Assembly: GCA_025602915.1 (NCBI GenBank)
Contig: JAHLJZ010000011.1
Location: forward strand, 62,001-126,000
Length of the DNA: 64,000 nt
Direction: 5' to 3'
Source of the DNA: Paraphysoderma sedebokerense
Lineage: Eukaryota > Blastocladiomycota > Physodermatomycetes > Physodermatales > Physodermataceae
Position numbers and translations under genes: made by a program. The notes below the pieces were generated by a model that worked only from the letters and a program-made list of their open reading frames with translations, was not told the DNA's origin and searched no databases. Numbering within the stretch: the stretch's first letter is position 1; the number at the start of each line of letters is the position of its first letter. Shown in pieces: positions 47,395 to 59,703 of the stretch.

Positions 47395-48285
47395 GGAATG
47401 TTAAGTAATATGTCGCGGTTGCTGGTGGGATCAATGTTTTTCTGTTATTTTGTCGACTGAATATGATCGAACCGTATGATACCTAGAATATAGTGAAAAG
47501 TATAATATGCCAATTACCCTATCCAATTAATAAAATTTTGTATACTTTATGAAGGCATTCAGTTACAGAATGCTTAATGCTAAATACATTGATTTCATCT
47601 TGGTCTTTAATCCTAAATCCCAACTCGAATACTTGGTAAATGAGAGATAACAATTCATGAAGGGGTAACCTACGCAAATGAGTATACGGATCCTTAAACA
47701 GTGACGCGCAGAAACATTTCTTTTTAACTTCTTAAAAATTTGTTTTCTCTCACTTGTGATGGTGGTGTAAAGAATAAGAGCCAAAAGGGTGCTTTCTCCG
47801 ATGGTGATGAAGAAAGAAGAAGAATAAAACGAGAACAACCAAATAATATCTTGTGATGGTGATATAATTGTACTCATGATTTTCAACACAATTATTTTAT
47901 ATCTTGTTTTATATTCAGCCGACCACAATGATTTATAGAGAAACAATTATAAGATTGGAAATGATTCCTTAGAAATTGTACTAATTAAACCAAAATTTAT
48001 TAGGACCTAACGCCGTTTCGCGTTTCCTTTTGGCTGTGATGAGTTTCTTCTTGTGAAACCCAAATCGATCGATCTCCAGTTTACACATCTCAAATAATCT
48101 TTTCTACTCGTCTTATAATGTTATGCTCTCAAAGCATCAATGTTATGGATAAAGTAACCATCCAGTACGGTAAGTGATGATAGACTCGTAACTGATGACA
48201 TGGACTTTGATGGGTTGAGTAGCTCACAACATCATGCGTAGGGTCGTTACGGAAATCATATGACGTTTTCAGCTTACCTTCACAA
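47395..48285. other. AT-rich intergenic stretch
   Basis: 3' flank of the SLC1 gene, then AT-rich DNA, then the promoter of the F-box gene. A 127-codon minus-strand ORF at 47563-47946 is judged spurious. A short spliced leader ahead of 48286 is possible, since ATGGATAAAGTAACC near 48148 is followed by GTAAGT. Confidence 0.4.
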
Positions 48286-49763
48286 ATGTATGATTGTTTG
48301 GAGAAGGAAGGATTTCGCCTTCCCGGGAGGTAACCATTGAATGTTTATCTGTTTGGGTTGGGGGGACGTAGTTGTTGAGTTTAACATCTTATTCGTTTCG
48401 TTCCCTTGAATTTTACGTTTTCGACTAAATAGAAAGACTATCGCAGACGTTCCGAATGAAATTCTCACTATGATATTCCAACATTTGAACAAAAAGTCGC
48501 TTATAAACGTTGTAAGTGTATGTCGACGATTCTTTGATTACGGCGCTCCGTTGTTATGGTCCACGGTATTATGTTGTGAGAGAAATTCACGGGATAGCGA
48601 GGACCAATTTGATGCACCGATGCGTTTAGCCGCAAGCTCTTTCAAACCCTCCTAAAACCCGCTCGTACGAACTCTTTATCAGAAATCTGAGGATTACGGT
48701 GCCGAAATCGTTATCAGCTGAACTCTGCAGCTCTATTCACCGCGTTTTCGGCTTTATCCCAGACATGTCAAATCTTACTCATTTGAACCTTTCGATTCTT
48801 ACGTATGAGGAACCAATAGAAGCTGTCTCGAACAGGATGGAATCAAATATATCCCGTACGTTCATTGAACTAATGAAATTACCCGGACTCGAGTCATTGA
48901 ATGTTGAACCGATCAATCTGGAAATCGTGTGTCATGTTTTGGAAACCGAGTATAATTTCAGCCTAGAAAACTCGACCATCTCTAGGATGTTATTTGCCCT
49001 TCCTAAAATTCCAGTTTCAGGTGGACATTTTCAACGATTTATTCAATCTTTTAAGGTACTCGAGTCGCTAGCGCTCTCGGATGTAGGTGCTCTCGGTATA
49101 TCATTGTGGGCGGAAATTTTGTCGTCGGAAACTATTACCTGTCTGGAAGTTGACTTTGCACAGTTTCAAATTTTCGATAACCCTCCAGTCCTGTTACCTT
49201 CAAAATTAGAATCACTTTCACTTCAGGATGTATCCAGCGAAAGCGAAACTCTGCGAGTATTCCTTTCGCCATTGTCCCTCCTTACTCGGCTCGAATTTCT
49301 GGATTGCCTTATATCGAATATTGGAGAAATCAGCCCAATTGCTGATGTGATACCGCAGTTGGAAAATATCTTTTATTCTAGTAATGCGGACACGTTTGGA
49401 CCATTATTTTTCCGGGGTTTCGCGTATCCTAATTCTAGACTTCGCAAGCTGTCTATTCACTTATCATTGGACGATGAAGATGTCTTGAGGGAATTTATGG
49501 GAATACCGACGTTGGAGGAAGCTTGTTTTGTTGGTGTTGAAGTTTCGCCGACTAGGTTAGCTGAATTTTTACAAATAAACACCGGACTTCGGCACTTGGA
49601 AATTCACAGTTGTCCTCTTCACCCCACTTATCTCCTCCCGCTTTTTACGCACTGTCCGAACATCGAGACTTTTACTACGTATGAACCGGTACTGGAATCG
49701 ATGCAAGTTTTAGATAAAGTAGTTAGAAATCATTCAAATCTATGTACCTATATTTCAGTTTAA
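48286..49763 (+). CDS. F-box protein with LRR-like C-terminal region
   Basis: The start is the ATG at 48286 (MYDCLEKEGFRLPG), with exon 1 ending at 48329 and exon 2 starting at 48433. The F-box is clear: DVPNEILTMIFQHLNKKSLINVVSVCRRFFDYGAPLLW. The long last exon (to 49763) gives about 350 residues of irregular leucine-rich repeats (MSNLTHLNLSIL, LESLNVEPINLEIV, LRHLEIHSCPLHPTYLLPLF). The F-box frame hits a TAA near 48651, while the LRR frame is open from about 48622. An intron of 64 bp (GTATTA...TTTAG, about 48566-48629) would join them. That join is a guess, and a true frameshift is the alternative. The protein likely recruits substrates to an SCF ubiquitin ligase. Confidence 0.75.
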
Positions 49764-50669
49764 AGGCCTGTACGGTATCGACAAAAAGAATTGTAAAAAC
49801 TACTTGCAAATGTTTCCTCTGTTGGCCAACCACGTAAAGTTTAGCTAATGTGATGATGCCTATCTCGGACGATTGTGTATATGTAGACTCAAATATACTT
49901 TGATAACGTTCTGATAATTTATATGCTTGTGATTGGCGATATTCCCCGGTCAATGATTTTAAGAAAGACCCAACTAATCTCTCTGATCCACTCAATCCAC
50001 TGGGTTGCTACATGTTTATGCTAGCAAACATTACCAATTCACCAATTGATGACGAGATTTTTCTTAGAGTTCAAGAGGTCTTAAAGAATAGGGGTCACTT
50101 CAAGTTATAGAGGGAGTTTCTGGATCCTTTAATAGTGTCTCGCATAGTGCAACATTTGTGCAGTATGACTACGATTTTCTTAGAATTTGGGGTACAATAA
50201 ACACATGTGAGTATGTGACCATGTCTTATGAACTGAGTGTGACTCAGTGTCCAAGCCTCCAAGGAATGTCGATCAACAGTTGTCTCATTCGATCGGAATG
50301 TGACTTGCACGCACGCACATACCTGAGTACCTCGCCGCGTTCCCTTAACTCCTAATGCCTGTCACTCTCTTGTCCCCATTTCCATTCAATACGCTATTAA
50401 GCCATACTACAGAAATATTCCCCTATATCGTGTACCAACAAACAAGAAGCTCTAACTCCCTTTCTTAACGATGCGTTCGAATCGGTCGTTATAAGGTAGT
50501 CTGGAATTTTCTTGTCTCATGTTTGCTGCAGATCGCGTCGAGAGTCTTTTGAAGCTCACCCCCTTCCCCTTGTAACCAATTTCCAATACTAACGTTTCTT
50601 TTGTGGGGATAGTTGCGCCCTATTTCCCAATGTGTTAATATTGCTTTTCATTATTAGAGTATCGTAATT
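49764..50669. other. intergenic stretch
   Basis: About 900 bp without a convincing gene. A GTTCGAATC string near 50475 recalls a tRNA T-loop but has no pairing stem. It includes the promoter of the histidine kinase gene. Confidence 0.4.
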
Positions 50670-53600
50670 ATGGTGAATATAAATTCAAACGAAGTCGGTG
50701 TCGACGAATTTAATACATGGCTGGTTCACTACACATTCGCAACGTCCGGGCTCATCACCACTTTACTCGCTTTAATCGGTTTATGCATTAGTACCCCAGG
50801 ATCTAAAAAATGGACAAAACCGTTTATACTTGCTTTCTGTCTACTATTCACCTCCGTTATCTTGTTCATTAATCTCATGGTCTCCTATTATTACGGTCCG
50901 CCGATCACGTCCATTGGGTATGCAAGGATGGTAGTCAAAACATGTGAGATTTTTACGACGACTTTGCAAATTTTAATCGCAGAAATATGTTTGATATGGA
51001 TGATTCATCGTATTTATCCTAATAGAATATTCAGAAGAATCATTCCATTTATAAGTTGCTTCATTGTGGCTCATCTGATTCTTCAATTATACGCCGGATC
51101 ACTCGTCGTGCTTGAAGAAGGGTCGGATTCTTCCAGGATAGCAGGTTGTTGGGCTGCAGGTCTTTGGATGTGTAACTTTATTATTCTCTCTTCTTTATTC
51201 GTGTATCGTCTTCGCAGAAAACTTGGAAACTCGTATAGATTAAATCGGATATTCAAAACATTATCGGCATTCAGCATACGAAATGCACTTTTCCCAACTC
51301 TCTTCATCGTGCCTTCCGTCATCGTTCACCTCCTTCCGCAAAGTCCGCTTACTCTCAAGTTCTCCGAAGTCATGATAATTTTTAGTAGAATATTAATTGG
51401 AGTTTTTATTCCTTATTCACTGCATTTGATTAATTGTGGAAACAATGCAGATCCTCAAAGCGACGAAAGAAACAGGTTGAATGCCGAAAGCTTTCAATTC
51501 TATGCTAGTCATTTACAACTTAACAGTTCCTTCGGATTAAAACGACAAGCCGATAAAATTATGGAAAGTTTTTTATTACAAATTTGGAAGATATACGGCG
51601 GATCATTTGGTTATTTCGTCGAACGAAATCGTCATGGACAGTTAAACTTGATTTGTGGATTTAAATTCGTAAAGACGAATAACACTGGACTGTTAGTTTC
51701 AATGTATTCTTCTGAAGACGTGTCCATGGAGGAAGAAATTCCGTGGAATGTATTAGAATTCGGGTTACAACAACGGAGACCTTTGGTTAAAGATTTAAGT
51801 ATCGCTTCGAAAGACGATGAAGTCAGGTCATATTTGGCCGATAGAGCTCATATGATTGACTCGGTGCTGTTTTTGCCTGTTGCTTCTCCTGAATCGTCAA
51901 AACAAAAGGTCATTTACATTGAGAAGTGTGTATAATTTTAATGGTTGTGGCGATGGAATGAACTTGGTTAACATCTTGAGCTTAGTCACGAAGTTTCCAT
52001 TGATTCCCTCGGCATTGATATTCGTATGCTCGACCTGATAGGACAACAACTCGCCGGGGCCCTCGATAGCTCAAGGTTTGTCTGCCCTGAATCAAGCTCC
52101 TAAAACTTCCCGAACCCGAAATACTCTAATGACTTTGAAAACCATTATTTAGATTATTTCATGAACTAGAAGAACTGAATGAATCGTTAGAGGGAAAAGT
52201 CGCGGAACGAACACGAGAATTGAATTTGAAAACGGTACTTCTTGAGAGAGCCAAAAATGAAGCGATTCAAGCCGCTGCTGCTAAATCGCTGTTTTTGTCC
52301 AACATGAGCCATGAAAGTGAGTCGCTGAACTTCGCGGTCCTGTCACTTTTGTTGTAGAGAATTCACATGTTTTACTGAATTCATTTTAGTTCGAACTCCG
52401 ATTAGCCAAGTCATTCTTGCAGCTGAGGTAAGTATATTTTACCTTTACGTATGTAACTCCGTTTCTAATGACGACTATTGTAAAGTTGCTTTCTGACTCA
52501 ACAGAATTTAACGCCGAAACTGATGAATTAGTCAATATAGTCATAAACTCGGGCAAGGTGCTCTTAAATTTGGTGGTAAGTGTCACCTTTACACAAATGT
52601 CCTCTGACTCCACTGTAATCTAACTTTTCACTACCTTCCAGAACGATATACTAGATCTGTCAAAACTCGAAAACGGTTCTGTAAAAGCGGAAGCTATAAA
52701 ATTTGATATCCATCAAATGATACAAGTTACTATGGATGCTTTTGCAACCAAAGAAGGTGTAACACTCGCTTATTACATTCAAAAAGACACTCCGCGCTGG
52801 ATAATCGGCGATGGTAATTATACGTTCTGTTTATTTTCCGGTTCACCGTTTCGATACGTTGATTGATATTTTGAAAAGAAACTAGACTTCGACAAATCAT
52901 AACGAATTTGGTTTCGAACGGGATAAAATTTACGAGTAAAGGCCATGTTATGCTTTTCGTGTTCTGCCAGGTGGTTGAATCTGAACTAATTGACGTGAGG
53001 TTTGAGGTTACCGGTATGTCGAGCTCATGTGAAATAACTTGTAAACATATGATAATCAAATATTTCTGGATACGATTTATATTTAGATACTGGAATTGGA
53101 ATTACATCAGATAAACTGGATAAGATATTTGAACGATTCGAACAGGAAGATGCCACTACGACACGAAAATTTGGCGGAACAGGACTAGGATTGGCGATTT
53201 CCCAAAGTCTGTAAAATTATTCATATGATTGAAATTTGTAAATTTACTGACAGTTTTATTATTATTCATTAGGTTTATGTAAATTGATGGGATCAACTAT
53301 TACAGTGTTATCAGAAGTCAACCGAGGTTCTACCTTCCAATTCACATTAAGAATGCAAAACGGAAAACCGGATCCTTCTCAATTATCTTCCCCCGTACAC
53401 ATTCACATTCTCAACTCATCCCCAAAGATATTACTATTAGAAGAGACAAAAGCTTCATTTAAATCAAACTCCCCGCTCCATTGGCAACTTTTGACTATGG
53501 GAGCTTCAGTTGATCCCTGGTCCGACCAAAACCATTCACATAATCACGCCAACTTTGACAACTACAAACTCGTTATCGTGGATTTTGCATCGTTCGATTC

Positions 53601-54709
53601 TGTTACCGCTGTCAACCCTAAAATTGTTAATATAATCAAAAATCAAATAATACCAGTTATCATTATTTATTCGTCGGATCAAATCGACATAATCTACAAG
53701 ACAATGGGTTCAACGAACCATACCACCAACGCATTACGGTACCCGTATAAACAGTCCAGTCTATATCGTCTTCTTTTCAGTTTATTACCAGAAGGCAAAC
53801 AGGAGAATGACCAAATAGATGTGCAAGAATATAATGCTGGTCCTGTTCCGTCTGTTAGGAATAAAAATGACAACATCCAGAAAATTGATATTTTGTTGGC
53901 CGAAGATGATGAGTGAGCTATTTTTCCATTATTCAAATTTCGTGGTTAAAATTTAATTAATAATTATATAATATAGGGTCAACCAAGAAATAATAAAACT
54001 TATTGTAAATAAAATGGGATATTCTGTTGATGTAGCCGAAAATGGATTGGTGGCTTGTGAAATGGTAAAGAAGAAACATTATCATTTGATTCTGATGGAC
54101 GCGAGGTAAGTTTGTTTCTTTCGTCGTGGAATTATTTTGTTGAAAGAGAGAAAGTATTTATGAATATTGAATACTCATGTTATCTTATGTGCTTACAATT
54201 ATTAGGATGCCCGTCATGGTAAATATTTATTTTGAAAGTGTGGATAGTCACTGCGAAAATTAAGATTTTTATTTATTCTACAATTCCCTTATATAGGATG
54301 GATCAAAGGCCACTAAAAATATTAGATCATACTACTCAAGAAAGGAGATGGTGTTATCAAACACACAAAGCACATCGAATTTGATAGCTCCAACTGAAAA
54401 AATTGGCGAGAACCGCACTGACGATATAACTTCCAATGACTATCCCCCGATCAAGAAATCCAACATCAGTTATAACGACCCACCCCCAATTATAGTAGGA
54501 CTGAGGTACGGTGTTTTTATTGACCAAAATGATGATTCTTTCGCGGTGGTTGTTCAGTTGACTTATTATTTTAAAATACATCTAGCGCGGATGCATTGCC
54601 AGAAAACCAACAAGCGGGTCTTAAAGCTGGGATGGATTTTTATCTAACAAAACCAGTGTCGCAATCTAACTTAGCTGAATTAATAAATATGGTGGAACAG
54701 AATATATGA
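50670..54709 (+). CDS. membrane-bound hybrid histidine kinase
   Basis: A long first exon (from 50670 to about 51931) followed by many short ones. The N-terminal 270 residues hold about seven hydrophobic helices ([40 protein letters not shown] and others), a receptor-like sensor region. A GAF-like stretch follows ([18 protein letters not shown] ... [15 protein letters not shown]). Then comes a coiled linker, the phosphoacceptor helix [14 protein letters not shown]-box [11 protein letters not shown]-boxes DTGIGI and [10 protein letters not shown], and a receiver domain [28 protein letters not shown]. His and Asp phospho-sites are both intact. It should start a phosphorelay, probably to an HPt protein. 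The donor at about 51932 was chosen to keep frame with [17 protein letters not shown]. No named fungal HK class was assigned. Confidence 0.88.
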
Positions 54710-55390
54710 TAAATAATATTTGCAATATGTACAATAAACATTGCATTATAGTACCAGCACCATGGAAATAGTATGACAATTTCGTGATCGTTAGACTGGG
54801 TGTAGGTCGTTAGGGAAGATATTTTCACCCGCAAAAATAATTGTTTAAATCGAAATAATTGGAGTCTCATGAATATATTATTTAACTTGATAAGTAGGGG
54901 ATTAAAATAGAGACCTAGTATGAATAATTCAGGGCATTCGGTTTCAGCCGCGGGACGGCCCACAGTTTCCCAGGCATCGCGTTTTGAATAGCTCCGGTCT
55001 TTGGCAAGTTGATGGAGTGATCATTTCTGTTCTTGATTTAGAGCTGTATTGAAGAGAGTACTGGAAGAAACATAGATATTCTGAAGGATTTTGAGTCGTT
55101 ATTGTCCTGCCGTATTGCAATCATTGTTTGAAGCTGTAGAAGTGATTAGAAAATACAGGAACATTGGTTCTTAATGGGAAGGCCCCAATATAAATTCCAC
55201 AAGGGAATGATACCGGCAAGGAAAATTACTGATAGACTATTTGCAAGTGTTGTTAAATGATAATTTCCTCCTGCATTGTCATGAAGGATACGGCGCCATT
55301 ATCTAAGTTCATAGCCTAAACTCCCCAACTTCCGGGAACGGACGCCGCTGGCCTGAATCACTTGTATATACTCGTCAACATACAAAGACG
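54710..55390. other. intergenic stretch
   Basis: 3' flank of the histidine kinase and promoter of the Hpc2-like gene. No gene or RNA recognised. Confidence 0.4.
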
Positions 55391-58300
55391 ATGGATGCGC
55401 TTGAGGCAAGATTAGGATTCCATCCTTCGACGTCGGAATCTTCCTCCAAAAATGATACAGGGAAAGAACAACTTCAGCAAACGCAGTCCTACCGCTTCGA
55501 AATCGACTTGACTCAATCAGAGGATACCGTTTTTGTGTCTTTTGTCGATCTTGTGAAAGATGCTTGTGGTGGGAAAGTCCCTTCTAATTTAATGTTAAAA
55601 AGTGGATATATTTCGGAGGATGAACAAGAAGAGGAAGAGGATAATGCTAAAGATGCAAACGGAGATACAGAAATGAATGATGTCAATGATTCTGGCACAG
55701 GCAGTTTGGAAGAGAATAAGAAAAATAATGATGCTGATGGAGCCGGGGGAAGCACCGGGGATGATTTCTTAGATAAACTGTTAAAGAAATATGGCACTGA
55801 AGAAGAGCAGAAGGTTTGTTTTTCCTCCATGCAGCCCGCGATATGAATGTGAGTGTGAGAGTTTCTAATATGCAACTAATAATTATTTCTTATTTATGGA
55901 TATTTCTTTCTGTATTTTCATTATGAAATGATAATGTTTGTTTAATGTTTTACATTCATCATCTGTCACCTCCGATCTCATTACAGTCTTTCGAATCACG
56001 AAAACGAAAGTATATCGATGATTATGACCTGAACGATCCATTTGTTGATGATTCCGAAATGTACCTCGACGACGTTGGGTTAGTTAAACCGAAGCATGAC
56101 GGTTTCTTTGCATTCACGGGTGACTTAGAAGTGATCGCCGCAGATGCATCGTACGCAATTTCTTTTCTTCTTTTAATTGATGGCTTTTGTTAAGCTAACT
56201 CGATCTTGCTTACGTCTAATTACTTTCAGGGATGATGAATCCGACGATGACGATAGAAACCGCCGACCGAAAATAAAAGCTAAAGTGATAGCAATACCAG
56301 AGGATACAGACTTGAAATCTAAAATGAAGGCAAAAGAAAAGGCATCCGCCTTAGACTATGGAGTCGAAACAGAACTTAGAGCCATTTTGAGTCAAACACC
56401 TGGGCCTACATCCTCTTCGTACACTTCACCGTCAAAACCATTGACAGCAGCCGACCTATTACTCGGAGAGTCCACCACCGTCTCTTCTGCTCCATCTACT
56501 ACCCTTCCGTCTACAAAACTTTCCAAAACTCAAAACAATCTCCATTCCATCGTTAAATCAACAGCAATATGTACCGCCGATTCCCCAAATTCAAAATCCA
56601 AAGATCGATCTCAATCAATATCCGATAGCAAAGTTACCGGACCGCCTTCAAATACTGCAAAGTCGAAGCCTATTCGAGTGGATTCCATCTCATCCAACGA
56701 TTTTATGGATAGCCAAGAGATTGCGGCAGAAAGACAACCAATAAAAGTCGAGAAAGATACTTCGATTGAACCAAAAAAGAAAAAGAAAAAAGCCGTTCAG
56801 ACAGGAGAACAAGAGCCGAAATTGAAGAAACAGAAAGAAAAATCTGACATTGGCGTAGAGCATGTCAAAGTAGAGAATGCAGTGGGGACTGCAGTTGTTA
56901 AAACTGAAAATCCTCTTGAGGAAGTGACTGAACCTGTTTGTATCATCTTTTGGAATGCAATATCTCAACAGCGATACTCATTACTTTCTTACTCAGAAAT
57001 TGCCCGATGCAGTGCTTGAGTTGTTATCTGAAGTTAAATCTCTGATTCGAGCTGGTTTGTATATATGTTGCCAACGCCCATTTTGACCGTCCGACTGATG
57101 TGTTTCCGTTTTTAATTCCTTCGCAGATTCCTTCGCAGTGAAATCTCAATTTCCGAAAGAGTTGAAGCCCCCGTTATTTGCATCAGCAAGAGCATTTTAC
57201 GATAGTACTGGCATCTTATTCCACCAGACATATTATTCGCAATTGCAGCAAATTGGGTTGCCTTATAATCAATACACAATGAATGTTCGTATTACACCGC
57301 TAAATGTGACATGATATTTCCGCTTTCTCTAGAACATGTGTTTATTGACATTTCTCTTCTTTTGCCTTTCTGTTTCGCAGAGGCTAGTTTACAGGAATGT
57401 CATACCAAGTATTCGGTCCGACATTCAAAAATTTATCACTGGGCAGTATGATACTTTTCAAAGTAAAGTCGAAGCTAGGGTGGTAGAACTTGAGTTGCAG
57501 TTGAAGAATAAGTCTGACAATGGTGCAACACAGGAGGGCGACGAGAAAGAACCGGTATGTTTAACTGTATGTGTGTCATTCGACTTTTTCGCTGATGAAA
57601 CCTACCATGCGTTGTTTAGAATCCGACTGTGGACACTACCACTAGTATAAATCAGGGCGATGGAATTGGGGAGAATGGAGACACTGTTAAAGTAGAAAAA
57701 GAAGGTGCGATGCTTATCAGCTGCGATTAAGCCACTGCGTAAACTAAACTCTTAATAATTGCTCTATGGCGCGATTGATTTTGGTGGATAGATAAAGCTG
57801 ACAAGGGAAGAAAATTTAAATGGACGATCGACCTTAAGAAGTTACTATATGAAATCTGTGAAAAGGAAATAGAGGATGCTCGACTGAATGTCATGTTGGA
57901 GTACGTTGCACCGTCGTTTATCATTTTACTCCCTGGTTGAACAAGATCATTTGACTAATTACACATTATAAAGGAACTTCTTGAATAAGACGGAGAATAA
58001 GGTGCCAGAAATGACTATCAGAAAACGTGTATACACACGGGTAAGATTACTACATTGCTTTGTCTTTTGGCCTACTCAAAATCTGATGCAGTTTTATGTC
58101 AGTTATCGACCGCTTTTCCAGTGGAATGGTTGGATCCCCGTGATTTCAGTAGAATTTACAGCGAGATTAAGCAGCGGTATAAACCAAAAAGCGGCAGCAA
58201 CTCTGCATCGCCGATGAAAGAACCGAAACCAACGTCATCGACGACCGACAACAGTAATCCGCCACAACAACGCAAGCGAAAAAAGCCTCCCACGCCGGAA

Positions 58301-59062
58301 GTTGTTATTCTGACCCCTTCAAAGGGACCGATTTCGATATCCAATGAGGCTGATTTAAAGGCACACGATGGAGTATCTCTCAGTTCAAGTATCCATAATC
58401 AAGCGTCAAACGCCTCTTTGGGAGCTCTCAGCGACACGGTTCAATCATCATCCTTCCCGATTCGATCCGATTCCCAGGTTTCTACTACCGGCGTGAGCGG
58501 ACCATCAAATGGGAATCTTGCAACCCAAATACCGAATGTCAAGAAAAAGGCAGCAAAAAGGAAGATGTCTGAGGGACAAGAAAAGAATGGGCAAAATGGG
58601 GACGTCCCAAAAAAGAAGAGGGTCAAAAAGCCACAAGTGAAAAAGGATGTTGCTGCGGCCGTGGGAGATGCCGATGTCAGTTCAAAGACATCGGTGGAAA
58701 ATCCACAATCTTCTTCACTAGCCAATACAACATCAGTACAGCCTCCATTATCCACGGGCGGTTTGGTAACTGCCGTGACATTACCAATCGCGAAATCTCA
58801 ATTACAAGCAGCGTCACTACCAACCCACCTTCAAACCTCTGCCACCAGTATGCCCCAAAACCGTCAGCACCCCGGGCAAACTGCCTCCTCAAATTACCCG
58901 AAAGCTCGTGATGTCCAAGATACAATACCAGCGAGTGTTGCAACGTCTGAAACCAAATCTGCTAAAGCCGGTGATCCCGATTTGACGGATGTTGAAGATG
59001 CGCTATCAGAACCCCCGACGTCCCCCCTCTCACCACCACATCAACCTGTTAATAAAATCTAA
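55391..59062 (+). CDS. Hpc2/ubinuclein-like HIR complex subunit
   Basis: About ten exons. The conserved HUN (Hpc2/ubinuclein) domain spans exons 2 and 3: RKRKYIDDYDLNDPFVDDSEMYLDDVG, then KHDGFFAFTGDLEVI. A ubinuclein middle domain follows further on (FPKELKPPLFASARAFYDSTGILFHQ ... KFKWTIDLKKLLYEICEKEIEDARL). The remainder is Lys/Ser-rich and probably disordered, with nuclear-localisation-like runs KKKKKKA and KKKRVKK. In yeast, Hpc2 works with Hir1-3 and Asf1 to deposit histone H3-H4 outside S phase and to repress histone genes. The final exon from about 58110 to 59062 is low-complexity. Exon junctions between 57000 and 58000 are approximate. Confidence 0.82.
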
Positions 59063-59703
59063 ATTTATCTTTCTCTCCTATCGAATTCATCAGACAATGC
59101 AAGTATAATAGTTGACTGTTTAAAGAATAGAAATTGCATCGAGAACAATAGCGTAATTTCGGGAGTCCGACGTATGATAATTTGTAGATTCTCCTTCTTT
59201 GTCATCCCTTCGAGTATTGTAAGTCGGCTCAGTCGTATGAATACTTTACTTCCATAACGCTGTAACAATGTAACGAGTATATGTTCTTACTGTCTATATA
59301 CTATGTAAAATACACCAGAAATGTCGGAAAGACCATGAATAAGATTATTATCGAAGCAATTTTAATGTAACGCAATCATAGATTTTTAGATTACGGTTTG
59401 TGTGTTGTGCAGAGCTCTGCAACCTAGTAATAATGTGCTGTCTACAATGAATACTGTAATTTATCGAAAAGTAGATCAATTTGAGAAAATTATAAGCATA
59501 TCATTTTTGAGCCGCCGTGCTTCTATTGTGGCGGAATTTGGACCAGGTCGAAAATAATGAAAGCGACGCCGTTCCCATCACCCACAATTACGACCCACAA
59601 CTCTTGGCAACTTGTGCAGCATTCATCCTCGGATTCATACAGATTCAGGATCTGATCACACACTTCTCAGTCCTTTTGAAATTTGCCATTCCATCGTCCG
59701 CAG
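59063..59703. other. AT-rich intergenic stretch
   Basis: 3' flank of the Hpc2-like gene and promoter of SET1. No gene seen. Confidence 0.4.

Noticed and set aside
47563-47946. 127-codon minus-strand ORF with hydrophobic parts
   Set aside because: AT-rich DNA gives chance ORFs rich in Ile, Leu, Phe and Lys. No domain, signal peptide or homology pattern, and it covers the 3' flank and poly(A) region of the transporter gene.
49723-49995. Minus-strand 90-codon ORF after the F-box gene
   Set aside because: No domain, overlaps the 3' end of the F-box gene, and has no splice partner.
50465-50495. tRNA-like string GTTCGAATC
   Set aside because: The five bases on either side do not pair, and no acceptor, D or anticodon arm fits around it.
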